Assembly (NCBI GenBank): GCA_951230915.1
Contig: OX579638.1
Location: 6,714,696-6,778,695 of the forward strand
DNA: 64,000 nt
Source: Antitrichia curtipendula
Lineage: Eukaryota; Streptophyta; Bryopsida; Hypnales; Leucodontaceae
Direction of reading: 5' to 3'
Made by a program: the position numbers and the translations under genes. Position 1 is the stretch's first letter. Every line of letters starts with the position of its first letter. The notes beneath the pieces were generated by a model. It was not told the DNA's origin and ran no database searches. It saw only the letters and a list, made by a program, of their open reading frames with translations. Below are positions 13,634-24,880 of this stretch, piece after piece.

Positions 13634-15319
13634 TTAACCCCTAAAAGTCAAGACTATGTTTTTATCCAAACCGCTCCAAAACTGCTATTTCTAATACTAG
13701 TACCAAATTTTAGAAAAAACAAACCATTTTCGGACAAATGTAATCCTAGGATCTTGTATTAATCTAGTTTGAGAAGTTGTAGAAAAAATTTCAGAAATTT
13801 CCACCGTGTGGATTGCAAGATAATAGCGTTTGAATTGACAAGAATCCTTTTTCTTTCCTTGCGAAAATCCGGGCAGCTGCACTTCAAAAGCTCACATTTG
13901 TATGAAAAAATGTCCAAAATGGTGGTCACTCTTTGGATTCATTCTTCAAGGAAAGTTGTCTACATGCTTGAAAAATTTAGATCATTTGGAATTGTAAAAC
14001 ATATAGGAAAAAAATAGTAAATAGAAAGAGGTAGAGAATGTTCAAAACACTAAATTGTTAAGAATTGAAATATGGAATTGAAAAATGCCAATCCCAATGG
14101 TTGTAATGTTGTAATAAATAATTTACATTTTTACACCCAATGTTTTTATTTTTTTTCAAAAATATTGAAAATTGAGTTAAATAAATGATTTCAAAGTTTA
14201 TTTCAGAGTAGAGATTCCATAACTATCCTCAAATTAAAACTCCTCATAACTTTCATCTTATTAATCAAAATAGAATGATTCAAAGCTTCCCATATATATA
14301 TAAATCTAAAGAATTAATTTCAAATTTTTATTTTAAAAAAAAGTGATTTTTCAAGAAGCTTTTTCAGCTGCCCGGACTGCCCGACAACCAATGAAAATGA
14401 CATATCATGCAATAATTTTTTAACCATGTAGTCAGAGTTTATAAAAATTATTGGACCTTAAAGCTACTCCTCGGGTACATCTTGTGTAATGTCCGGGGAG
14501 TGCCGAGGTTTAGTTATGACCTAGACGAATTTTTTTGAAGATTTTCAAATGACATAGAAAACATTAGGATGAGGTACTGGCCCCCAAAATGCCAAGTTAG
14601 GAAATCGACCGGGTAGGGTAAAAAAATTCCGGCAATTTAACCGACTCTCATAATATTATTTAGGATTTTTATAGTTTAAATTTTATTTTTTTCGGCAAGC
14701 AACCAAGGGAAGGGGGGCTAGGGCAGAAATTTTATACAAGGGCAGGGGATATTGGGCCACTGGGGATTTGGGGTAGTGACTAGTGACTAGTAAGACCTCT
14801 TTGTGAGAAAAGCCAATTATCTTGATTTGTATATTTTTTTGTACTAACCAGCCTTCAAAAAATGTTTGGACCCTCTTTTGGATCCTTGCATTTTTTGAAG
14901 GCTACATCCTTGGCCCAAGATTGGGGAGGCCCTAGGTTTAACTCCTGCCAAGGATAATGCATTATACAACATGCATGAATCTCTTATAAGCATAATACAT
15001 AAAAACATAACCAAGTACATGCAAAAGTCCGGAAATAAGCCAAATTGAAAATTAAAAACCCGGCAATTTGCCGAATGGCAAAAAAAATTGTAGGATTTTA
15101 ATCGGGGAAAAAAAGATACTTTGGGCAAGCTTCCTTGTGAAAAAAAAAATTCCGAACCTCCTTCAAAAAGGTTGGAAATGCACCGATTTTCCTACATAAC
15201 TTCCAGGACTATGATCTTGTGTGAAAATTTCAAAGAAAAGAAATAAAAAATTTGGTCGTAGTGAGCTGCCCAAAATTGCTATGTTGTCAAAAAATGGTGT
15301 TTGGTCCTTTAGGGGTTAA
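13634..15319 (-). mobile_element. TTAA-family transposon copy 2, reverse orientation, interrupted
   Basis: Bounded by TTAACCCCTAAAAG on the left and CCTTTAGGGGTTAA on the right. Read on the minus strand it follows the copy at 42300-43242 through the whole length. At 14488 it is interrupted by a foreign 726-bp insert and resumes at 15223. Removing the insert and one 9-bp duplication leaves about 951 bp, the family's normal size. Subfamily A, no transposase. Confidence 0.85.
14488..15213. mobile_element. 726-bp insertion nested in TTAA copy 2, 9-bp target duplication
   Basis: ATCTTGTGT occurs directly before (14479-14487) and directly after (15214-15222) the insert. The intact sister copy has one version of this site (42392-42400 region, read in reverse), so the duplication is real. 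The ends are weakly inverted: ATGTCCGGGGAGT at the left and, in reverse complement, ATAGTCCTGGAAGT at the right. A 9-bp duplication fits Mutator-like elements. The interior has a 15-bp perfect hairpin (14850-14864 with 14889-14903) but no recognisable protein. Confidence 0.75.
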
Positions 15320-17731
15320 ATATATGTATTAAGCTCTAGCTTTATACTTGTTTTGTTTGCAAATTGACTTCATGAAAACTAGTAGAAATCTCCGCTCCAC
15401 ACAAAATACTAGTTTCTAGAAATGCAAAAATACAATTAGGTTAATAAAATGATTAGGAGTTTTATTTGTGTTGCAATCAAGTGTAGTTCTCTTTATTAAT
15501 ATCTTCAAAAATTTAACTTCAAACTTTGACTTTCAAATAATGCCCACTATTTTTCTAAAATTCTATTTTTTGTGCCTAATTAGCAATGAGAAAAAAAGAC
15601 ATTTATAGAGACATTTGGGATAACAAATGACAGTTTTTGTTATAAGTTGATAGCCTAGTTTTCTACTCAAACTAACAAATTCTATTTATCAAACTCTTGT
15701 CAAACTATCAAATTCTATTTATTTTTGGATAAAGTCTAGCAAAATGGGCCCAAACCAAAAATGGGCTAATGATAGATGTTATGAATTTCCATAGGTTTTA
15801 GCATAATTACTAATTGAATAATGAGTGAATAAAATAAAAAGAACAATATAGAGTCAACAATTACAATTTTGGTTTTCAGCAACAACTACGGATTAGATAA
15901 TGTTTGAAAGTTGGGAGGCTCAAAAGTACTATAGAACATAATGCCAAGTCTAATAGCTCATCACAAACGTTCGTATTTATACTTTTCGTCTACATGATAA
16001 CGCTTTTATGACTATCCAATGGAATGGTGATAAATTGGACTTGAAAATCGGACTTGGCATTATGCTATGTTAATTTGGTACAAATAAAGCATTGCTTCAA
16101 AGAAAAATTTGCCATGATATATTCAAGTAACACAAAGTGCATTCTACTCACCAAGCACCAACATAAGTATGAGACATATTAAAAAATCCAAGTTGTACCA
16201 ACCAATAGTATACAATATAATTTGAAATGTTATTATCAAATCCTTAGCCCTTAAAGGATGTTGAGCCCAAAAAGTGATTGATGAATGACTTGACTATTCA
16301 ATGTAGAAATAAAGAATGCACTTATTGGTTCAATAATTCAAGCATTTTAGTGACTACCTTGGTCATGGAGGGTTGCATTCTTTAAGGGTTGACCTTATAA
16401 GGACACATGACCAAGGTCGTTACCAAAATAATGCAAGTATTGAACCAGTAGGTGCATTCTTTGTTTTTATAGGTGAAGCCTAGAATAATGTTGAAGACCA
16501 AATATATTTGAGGGACAACTTCACTATAAATACAAGAAATGCATTTATATGTCAAATAATTGAAGCATTTTGATTCATAACAACTTTAATCATGGAGGAA
16601 ACAACATCCTTCTAAGGTTAACCCCTTAAGGATGGAGCCTATGAGGCTATGATTGTATAGTCAAACTTGAAAGTTCTTCATTTTGCATCCTCTGTTCTTT
16701 TGCTATTTATAATTTTTTTTTTTTTTTTTTTTTTCAAAAATGAAATCACATGTCTAATATTTGTCATCAAAATTTTATTTATTAAAAAAAATTCAAATGA
16801 CTATGAACTTTTGAAGAAAAAATGAAGAAAATTCATGAAATACAAATTATATTCAAAGATCTAAGAAATTTAAAGTAGACATACATTGTAATGAAAAATG
16901 TAGTATAACAAAAAGAATTCCATGTCACTACATATTTTGAAACAAAGTTATAGAACCTCAACTTCAAACTTCATTGAAATGCTCATTTTGAGCAAACTAG
17001 GCTTCAAAAACTTTACTTTGTAAGTTTTGCTAAAAAATAAAATAAATTGTTTTGAATGTCAAAATCAAACTCTACAAGGAAAAAGTTCATAAGTATCGAA
17101 ATACACTATATTGAAAGTTCAAAGTATTATTTTTCTTATAAATGGCCCTATATGAATTTTTTTTTAAACTACTATGTCTTCAACTTAACTCAATGATGTG
17201 AGTGGGGATTGCATCAAGAAAGTTGCACCCAAATTTGGGATGAAAATCATTCATTCTTCATTATGCAATAATCTTGTTTCACCATGCAAAAGACACAAAT
17301 CTTCGTCAGCATCCTTCTAGGGTGAAAGTGAGTTTATCTGCGTAGGAAAGGCATAAGTTGGATGTATACTGTCCGTTGCCTTTTCCAATAGGACTTTAAG
17401 TGTAGTTTGCATTGCAAACTGCATGCCTTTAGTGTTGAAAACAATAGTCCAATAACTTATTAACACTTAAAGGATGAGTTGGTCATTCTGGAAATCATAT
17501 CTTTGGGCACCGTGTGAATTGTTGGCTTAAAAAAATGAAAAAGCACTCATTGGAAGATAAACTACAGTACAAGACCTTCCCTCTTCACACAAAATTTAGA
17601 GGATGAATAGTTGCACTTTTGTCCTACATGGAGAGATTCTTTCTCATTCCTTGGTCAGAAAATGTCCTCTACGTTGTTTATGGGTTAGATGACGTCTTCC
17701 AGAGCTCAAAGTTGAAGGAGAAGATCAAGGG
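15320..17731. other. AT-rich intergenic DNA with two inverted repeats
   Basis: No gene is recognised. An inverted pair at about 15939-15955 and 16048-16064 is built on ATAATGCCAAGTC. A larger hairpin lies at 16311-16462, described separately. A 22-base T-run lies at 16713-16734. A short frame at 17619-17801 (about 60 codons, into the M2 element) is unremarkable. Confidence 0.55.
16311..16462. repeat. Hairpin with 57-bp arms and about 38-bp loop
   Basis: Arm 16311-16367 (starting AAAGAATGCACTTATTGG, ending CTTGGTCATG) pairs with 16406-16462 with few mismatches. A third, more worn relative of the arm follows at about 16538-16600. The shape is compatible with a small MITE or a small-RNA precursor; I see no termini or target duplication that would decide. 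Confidence 0.6.
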
Positions 17732-18018
17732 TAAGGTAAAAAATTCAGAAATTGTCCACCTACGAGCTCAAACTAAATTTTGGGGAGGTGAAGCTCTTTA
17801 AAATAATTTTTAGTAAATTTTCCTTGAAAGACTAGTAGAAATGACATCTAGTGCAAGTCCTTTTATATTTTTTCGAGCTTTGTGAAATTAATTATAAAAT
17901 TTTGAGGTTGAAATGCATATGGCTCTAAAATTGCCCACCTCCTAAAATGTACATTGATTGTACATTTGCAGATGTGGGTGACTTTAGAACCTGTGCAATT
18001 TTAGAGCATGTTACCTTA
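17732..18018 (+). mobile_element. M2 MITE copy A
   Basis: The 287-bp unit runs from TAAGGTAAAAAATTC to GCATGTTACCTTA. It aligns with the units at 36209-36529 and 46762-47062 (the latter reversed), sharing TCCACCTACGAGCTCAAAC and an AATGTACATTGATTGTACATT palindrome-like block. The terminal TA dinucleotide and TAAGGTA end suggest a Stowaway/mariner-type element. No coding capacity. Confidence 0.75.
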
Positions 18019-18060
18019 CCATGATTAAGAAAATCATCTTTCATTTTAAGTGGAGGCAAC

Positions 18061-18506
18061 TAAGGTAAACCAACCCATTATGGTTAGATGACCCATAGTG
18101 GACATCTTATGACCCCATGATGGTTTTTCAGACCACAATCAATATCTAACCTGACACCTATGGAGTGATTAGTGACCTCATTAGGAACACCCAATTTTTT
18201 TAGTGTAAATCATTGTAGGAAGTGACTTTTCATGGCAATCCACATTAAAAATTATTGTGACCACTTTAGGTGATTAAGATGAGCATATTGGATATACTTT
18301 TTGTTGGTTATGGGACAGCTTGTAGACCATGTTGGGAAGATCACTTCAAAAATACATAACTAATTCACACTTTGTTTGAAAAATAAAATTTCAATTGCTC
18401 TCACTATTTCTCACACTTATCTTTGAGTGAGAATTTTTTTGGAAATTTTCAGCAATGGCATGAGGGCAGACTCGAAATTCTGACCACAGTGGGCTGGTTT
18501 CCCTTA
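18061..18506 (+). mobile_element. M1 MITE copy A
   Basis: The 446-bp unit has inverted termini of about 27 bp with few mismatches: TAAGGTAAACCAACCCATTA at the left and, in reverse complement, TAAGGGAAACCAGCCCACTG at the right. It is almost identical to 35567-36011. Flanks outside the terminal TA differ between copies, which fits a TA target site. It starts 42 bp after M2 copy A. No coding capacity. Confidence 0.85.
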
Positions 18507-18549
18507 AACTCTGCATTTATTCTCAGGCTTGTTCACTCTGTGAGTGTAA

Positions 18550-19808
18550 GGGCATCCCCACTCCAACTCAACAACTGACTCAAACTGGGCAAATGGCCGT
18601 GCCCAGCCAAAATGCGTGCTCCACGGCAGGCACGCCAAGTCCCAGAGAGTGGCCGGGCGCGGCAGAAACTGGAGAGCGGACGGAAAAGTAGTGTTCGTTC
18701 CCCGTGGCTGGGTAAGTCAGAGGACACATGAATCGAGGTACGGAGCGCATGTTTCCAGGCAGGTTTCCCCACGAACGAGCTCCAGGCTACGCATGACAAC
18801 CTACTGTATTAGGCACACCAGGCTACTGCCATATTCCTAATAACTAAGAAATAAATCAACTTAAATGATTTATATACCAATGTCACTATTCCTATTACAA
18901 TCAATTATCATCAATGTAAATTGGGTGACAACATGAATGAATAGTTTCATGGGTAGATGGTGAAAAGTAAGGTTGGAGAGGTAGCTTTTATAGAGAAATC
19001 CATTGTTCATCGTGAGCCCTCAAAAAGTATGGGATAATTAGAATAAAAGAGCTTGACTCCTCATTGTAAAAAGTTAGAATTGTGTTGAAAGTAGAATTTT
19101 AGACCTAATTTAGTCACAATAGAATAATTTTTTCTAAAAAAATTTGAACTAAGAAAAGTTGTTAAATAAATATAAATTTCACCTCCAAAAATCTGTTTGA
19201 GATTTGGATTTTCTAATCAAAATTTATGGACAAAATTCACAAAGGGGGTGGAAGGGAATTTTTTTTGACATTTTCAAACATCCTCTCTGAAATTTGTCCA
19301 TAATTTTTTATTGGAGGATTCAAATCTCAAACGGATTGTTTGAGGTGAAATTTATATTAATTTAACAACTTTCTTTAGTTCAAAATTTTTTAGAAAAAGT
19401 TATTCTACTATGCCTAAATTAGGTCTAAAATTCTATTTTTAACACAATTCCTATTTTGACTTAGCTATGAGTGGTTGAGCTCTTACCAATTCTAATATTA
19501 TTTATCCCACATGGGTTGTTCTACTTCCTACCACCCCATGTGTATATAAAGAGATTCTCTCCTCCTTCTCCATCAATATTTCAAAATGGAATTGACTTCG
19601 GAAGCAAAGGGAGTTAGTCACTTAATTCATTTCTCTCAATGAATTAAAATTTTAATAGTTAGTCTTTTAAATCGCGAAACAATGTTGCAGTGTGGGGTTT
19701 ACTGTGTTGCTGTGGACCACTCTCCCTTCCTACGAGCCGGCCGCATTTCTCCAACACTCCAAAGAGCCACTTGGAGTGTCTTTTTGCCAAGTTGGAGTGG
19801 GGATGCTC
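18550..19808. mobile_element. GAGCATC-family element, 1259 bp, TAA target duplication
   Basis: The left end is GGGCATCCCCACTCCAACT and the right end is its inverse, ending GGGGATGCTC; the inverted ends match for about 19 bp with one mismatch. TAA flanks both sides (18547-18549, 19809-19811). A 3-bp TNA-type duplication with such ends points to PIF/Harbinger-like elements. The interior has a GC-richer block at 18590-18840 unlike its surroundings and a long nested hairpin at about 18950-19620. I recognise no transposase. Confidence 0.75.
18950..19620. repeat. Long hairpin with arms of about 300 bp, nested
   Basis: The left arm (about 18950-19245) is mirrored by 19255-19620. The best-matching part includes GAATTTTAGACCTAATTTAG and TAAATTTCACCTCAAA-like blocks, with a short GGGGGTGGAAGG spacer. 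The outer right arm contains TATATAAAGAG followed by a CT-rich run, resembling a promoter, and its weaker counterpart on the left. This looks like a foldback element inserted in the larger element around it. Transcription across it would give a long double-stranded RNA. Confidence 0.65.
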
Positions 19809-19811
19809 TAA

Positions 19812-22800
19812 ACACTTTTCCACTGATTCATTACTAATAGTCATATATGTGTGTTGTGAAATGTATTGCTCATGAAATTTTTTGACTGCATTAGGCTGGT
19901 CCAAAACTCTGCCTATCATAGGCAGAGTTACCTTAGTAAGAGATTCATCAGTGCAAACTCATGGGCCAAGCTGTAAACATACTGTTAGTACAGTATATTA
20001 ACCAAAATGTGGGTACAAAAATTCTCAAACTAAGTCAGTAGAGGTATTGGACAAGTCAAGTTGTGTTTGGGTTTGTAACCCCTCTTAGCCCATATTGAAT
20101 ACATGTCCAATCATCATGCTTTTGAAATGACAACTCATAGTGGACTCCTTCTTCGAATCAAAACATTGATTCCATCCTTGCAACTTGAGCATAAACTCCG
20201 TGGACCCAGGGTTTTTTGGTACGTCAATTGTTGCTCTTGAGTGGTTGTTAAAATGTACTTGGTCCTTGATATTTTATCATTGTTTTGTTTTTTTTGTCCA
20301 AAGTCAAATTTGCAGACAATGATTTCCACCCCGTTGAGTGTATGTGACCAAAAACTGAATTCAAACCTAAAAACAAGAATGACTTTTTCAAATATCTAAA
20401 ATACAAACTCTGTCATGAGAGCCCTTCCCAAATACAAGTTTGTGCAAACCCATTGTGGACAAAGTATTTCCTCTTAAGATGCACCACACATTTTCCGACT
20501 GCACATCACATCAGCATCACTTTGTATCCATCTCCAAGATCAATATGCACCTATCATCCATGTGATTTTAAGAGCCGATTTTAGAACCGATCTACCCAAC
20601 AAAACTTTGTCGCTTCCTAACTTTTGCATACAATATCCCAATTTCACGTTCTTTGATGCCTTGAAACCTCCTTTGCAGTTGCCAACCAGAAGAAACTAGA
20701 ATTTGGTCAGCCTAAGAATAGGAATCAGGCACAGTAGCCAAAAGTGGCGGTTTGAACCCTGGAGCCCCCCCGCATTCCCAATTAATTTGTCTGGTCTTGA
20801 GAGTCTGTACGGTACGGTCGCACTGTGTGGATAGACACAAGCTCCGTGACAAGCCCAATCAGGGCGTTGCCAACTGCACTATTGGCCCATTTCTTTTATC
20901 ACAGCAAAGATCCTGAAACAGCAGCAGCAGCTACTCGTTCCCTTCTGTGGTTGCAGTGCTGGAGAAGAAAGACTCGCCACTGACGCTTCCACCTCGAGTT
21001 GTCGGAATCAGCATTTGCACATGCTGATCGGCTTCTTCAGATCAAACGAAGTTAAGTTTATCGACGGATTCAGGTGGAGTCTTCCGTCAGTTGTGGGAGT
21101 CAAAAAGGAGATTCCAATCCTACATCCTCCTCCCACCATGCATAGCTAGCTTGGACAACGTAGGGTGAATAATAAACTATGAATTCTCACTATTGAAAAT
21201 ACTAGGTGTATTCGCTTTCTACAACTATGGACCTCATGAACAGACGGGGAGGTACATTTTAGGTGAAAAAGCTGTAGTGGTAGGTTCTAGAAACAAGTTG
21301 CAATCGTGTGTGGTTAGGGTAAACTACCATTAATAAGATTTTTGGAACCTCTGACAAAAGAGACTACTCTTCTAAGTCTTCTAACCACACAATAGTTTCA
21401 TGACAAACTTGTTCAACGTTGAAGAATCCGTATTCCAACACTTATCCCTTAAATGATGGCCTTGTGACTTGGTTTTGAATGCTCCAACAAGGTTTAATCA
21501 TAGGTTTATACTTCTTTAAATTTCATTGTTACCTTGCCCACACGCTTAGAATGTTGAATATTATCCTTAGTTTGACCGTATTGATTCTTGGAAGGATGGA
21601 TATTTACTATTAAAATTATTTGCAACTGCGAAACACCATGAATGAAATGGACTAAATTTTGGTTGATTGAATGTTCCTAAGTTACTCTTAAAGGTCTTTG
21701 AAAACATGTGGCCTCTTGGTATACCAGATGTGGTTTCCAAGAAAGTTTCAATTGTGGATTGGAGATTTTTGTGAAGTCATGAAGGATGAATTCTATTGTT
21801 TTACAAAATTGAAGAGCTTATAATTTTGACATTGTTGTGAAGTTTTCAAAATTATTTACCCATATGAAACAAGAAAACAAAGTACATTATAGTCACATAC
21901 ACTTTACTAGGGGGTCAAATTGTCAAAAGTATCAAAATTCTTGTAATTTTTTGCCTTTTACACATATGCAAGTCACAATTGTGGCCACAATATGCTTCTA
22001 TGACAGGAATGTCCACAATTTACTACATCATTCATATGAGCTTAGGTCCTGGAACACCATATATTTGCTTCATACTAAAAGATTGAATGGGAAAAGTTTG
22101 GTGAATAAGTCTTGATTTTTGCCACAAGCATTTGATGAATGCATGTGGAAACAACAACCTATATGTTTTTTGAGGTGGTTTTTATTCGGTTAGCAACAAT
22201 ATTCATCTACAACGAGTGACATAATCTTTATTCGATCAACAAAAACATTAATTCCTTCTAAAGTATGACTAGAATCAATAAACAAGAATATGTTATGTTT
22301 TAAACTACATAAATATTATCTCCCTTGAAGTTATAACATTTTTATTAGCCTTTTTATGTGATGTTGACCAAAGAATTTTGATACACAATCACTTAATAGG
22401 TTCTAAAATTCAAAAGAAGTCTTTCAATTTTTTTGCATTTTAACCTCATGCAGATTCATGTGTGTTATTAATCTAGTTGTTGGATCAACCAAAACACTCA
22501 CAAATTAAAGCAACAAAAAAGAATTTAGCATTGTTTTTGGAAATAGTAATTTTAAAATACATCAAAGAAACATAGCATTATTCACGTTTGTTGGAGGTCC
22601 CTTTGTCTTCCACGACATGTAGGGTGCCCCTCACTTAAATCAAATAATTATATTTATATATATGGTCTCAATTTTAAGATGAAATTTTTTTAAGTATCTT
22701 GGGAAAGTAGATAACTCCTTTCTTGGGCTCTTGGGGGGAAAAAAAAATCTCTAGCATATAATATTATGTTTAGGGGTTACCAAACACCATTTCTTAGAGC

Positions 22801-23100
22801 AATCATCATTATTGAATGAAACACTTAAAAAAGAAAATAACTTCCCTATGCCAATCATTCTTTTTGGTTGAATATAATTAAAGAATTCTAATTATGGATC
22901 TACTTAACAATCCAATAGTTACAATCCCAGAGGAAATTGAAATTGAAGGATAAAATTATAAATATTTATCCAACTTCACTAAAATTTTATTTTGAAAACT
23001 GCCAAAATTTGTGTTGTAAATACCAAATTACAAAAGCAACAAGAAGAATTTATTCCCAAACTAGTAACCTCCACCAAATCCTTAGAACCAGCCCAGCCAT
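19812..23100. other. Intergenic DNA, no gene recognised
   Basis: Frames are short. A GC-richer patch at about 20740-21180 includes a perfect 8-bp-arm hairpin (ATCAGCAT, six-base loop, ATGCTGAT, near 21008-21029). The rest is AT-rich with no clear repeat copy elsewhere in the window. Confidence 0.5.
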
Positions 23101-24770
23101 CAATTTAAGAAATGGACAGAATATGCTGACTCTGTAGTTCCTGGGAACTTGCTCCCTATAATGGTGCATTCCACCCTTGTCCTTGTCCAAATAATCCTCC
23201 CCAATCAGCTTCTCAATCAGCTCTGTGGATGATTGGGTCTGATGAATGAGGTGGCCCGTCCATTCCACATAATTAGTGCCTTCCAACAGGGAGTACATCA
23301 ATCATACAAACTTCAAATTCTGGTCCAGCAAAGTACACAAGAGAGCTCCAAGCTCTTGTGCTCTTGTGCTCTTGTCCAATCTCACTCTGCTTCTAAGGAA
23401 GGATGGACGGATGCTCTCCAACCTTAACATTAAGTTACGCATTGAGGGAGTGGAGTGAGCCAAAAGCTGGTGATCAAGTCCACGCTTGTTTAGCTGTTCT
23501 GTAAGTTAAGCAAGCAAGGACTGTTTGTCCATTGGCCATGCTTGCAAACCTCCACCGTACCAGAGATGCTATGTTGAGTGCATTCTGCATGTCCTCATTA
23601 CAGCCTCCCCTGCTTGGTCCAAGTCAACAGCAGAATAAGCCCCTGACAAAAGGAAAGGAATTTCCTGCCACAGCAACATGGAATTCATGTCACTGTGCAT
23701 GGCCCCACTCCTTGGAGGTGAAGGGCAACAAGCTTTTTGTAGACTTAACTTACAGAAGAAGAGTTGGAGCACAACCACCTGGAAGCAGGGTTGGGTGACT
23801 GAAAAGCAAGCCTAATAAATACTGTACATGGAGACAGACAATAGATTTTAGATGTTCGTTGCACAGAATTCAACCTATGAACTTGGAAATTCAGGGCCGA
23901 GATTCCGAAAAATCTATCAATTCAACTGGGATCTCTTCTTCCAACTTTGACTTCGTTGCGGTACCGTATCTTCAAACGCCATTGCCATTGTGTGGGGACC
24001 TCGGTTGCAAAAGTATTCGACAACGGTGACAAGGAGGACGAAGAGTGCTTCTCATATCTTGGGCAAGGGGAAATCGCAACCATCCGAAGCGGAATCGATC
24101 TGACGGCCCTCGGAAGGATTGGAGGGTGAGCCTTTTGATTTCAGTTGAGCTGCATGGCGTGGGTCTTGACCTTGCTCTCCGTGCAGCAGAAGCTTGGAAG
24201 CTGCCGTCTCAAACAACAATACTCGCACGGCTCGCTTGTTTTCCGAGCTTGTCGTTGCGTGCCACCTCCAGGGAAGCTAAGCTAGTTTCCGCGACAAACA
24301 GAACAGGAGCCCACCCGTGCCAATCTTCTCGATCGTCCCGTGCTACCTAGCTAGAGGTAGCTTCACGGCCAGTCAAATTTGGGTGTACATGCATCATGGA
24401 AATGGTGCCTCCCGAGGTTTTGCTGTTGGAATCCAAACTTGGAGTCACGCAATTAAATGGCTGTTATTTGCTGTTTGTTTGCTGTCTGTTTGCTGTTTGA
24501 GGAAATCCTGGAACCAGAAATTTGGAGCGCTGGAGTATTAGGAGCACGGAGTAGATTGGAGAGGGTTTGAGGTCGGTCGAGGTTGGAGGCTCAAGATTGA
24601 TTGCCATGGCGCTGGAGGGAGACGCTGCGGCGGGAGTAGTGCACGATCGAAGACGGTTATTATATCTCTTGCCAGGGAATGGGTGGCTCCACCATCCCTG
24701 TTGATTTTTATTTTCGTAATTCGATGTTCGTGAGGAAATAATGTAAAGTTTCTCTCGACGTGACGCACAA
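23101..24770. other. GC-richer region upstream of the F-box gene, no gene assigned
   Basis: The base composition rises compared with the AT-rich DNA to the left. Several frames of 60-100 codons occur on both strands (for example 23532-23798 and 24045-24350 on plus), but they overlap each other and show no domain that I recognise. The stretch probably holds the promoter and regulatory region of the gene starting at 24881. Confidence 0.45.
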
Positions 24771-24771
24771 T

Positions 24772-24783
24772 GGTATATTAAAT
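24772..24783 (+). promoter_or_regulatory. Possible TATA box of the F-box gene
   Basis: GGTATATTAAAT lies about 100 bp upstream of the ATG at 24881, a normal plant distance. An ACGTGACG box lies just upstream (about 24758). Assigned by position and sequence only. Confidence 0.4.
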
Positions 24784-24880
24784 CATGACAGAGCCTGCAG
24801 CATTGGTCAGTCTATGTGCCCGACCCTAAACCTTTTCTTGATCGAGCCGGCGCGTGAGGCGTCTCTCGTCCGGGTTTGCG

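Noticed and set aside
14907..14954. TCCTTGG...CCAAGGA stem with a T-loop-like TTTAACT, as a possible tRNA
   Set aside because: The distance between arms is about 48 bases in total, too short for a tRNA, and there is no anticodon arm. At most a decayed tRNA-like piece in the inserted element.
18533..18840. Overlapping frames of 74-88 codons on both strands at 18533-18840
   Set aside because: They straddle the left end of a transposon and its GC-richer cargo, compete on opposite strands and show no known domain.
19496..19560. CCCACATGGG and TATATAAAGAG as part of an LTR retrotransposon
   Set aside because: No second direct LTR, primer-binding site or polyprotein frame is present; the segment belongs to an inverted-repeat structure.
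20740..20775. tRNA-like B-box, GGTTCAAACC on the minus strand
   Set aside because: The flanking bases cannot form a T-stem and no acceptor, D or anticodon arms are visible.
24854..24880. N-terminal extension of the F-box frame to 24854
   Set aside because: The first codon there is GTG; the first in-frame ATG is 24881, close behind a TATA-like box.
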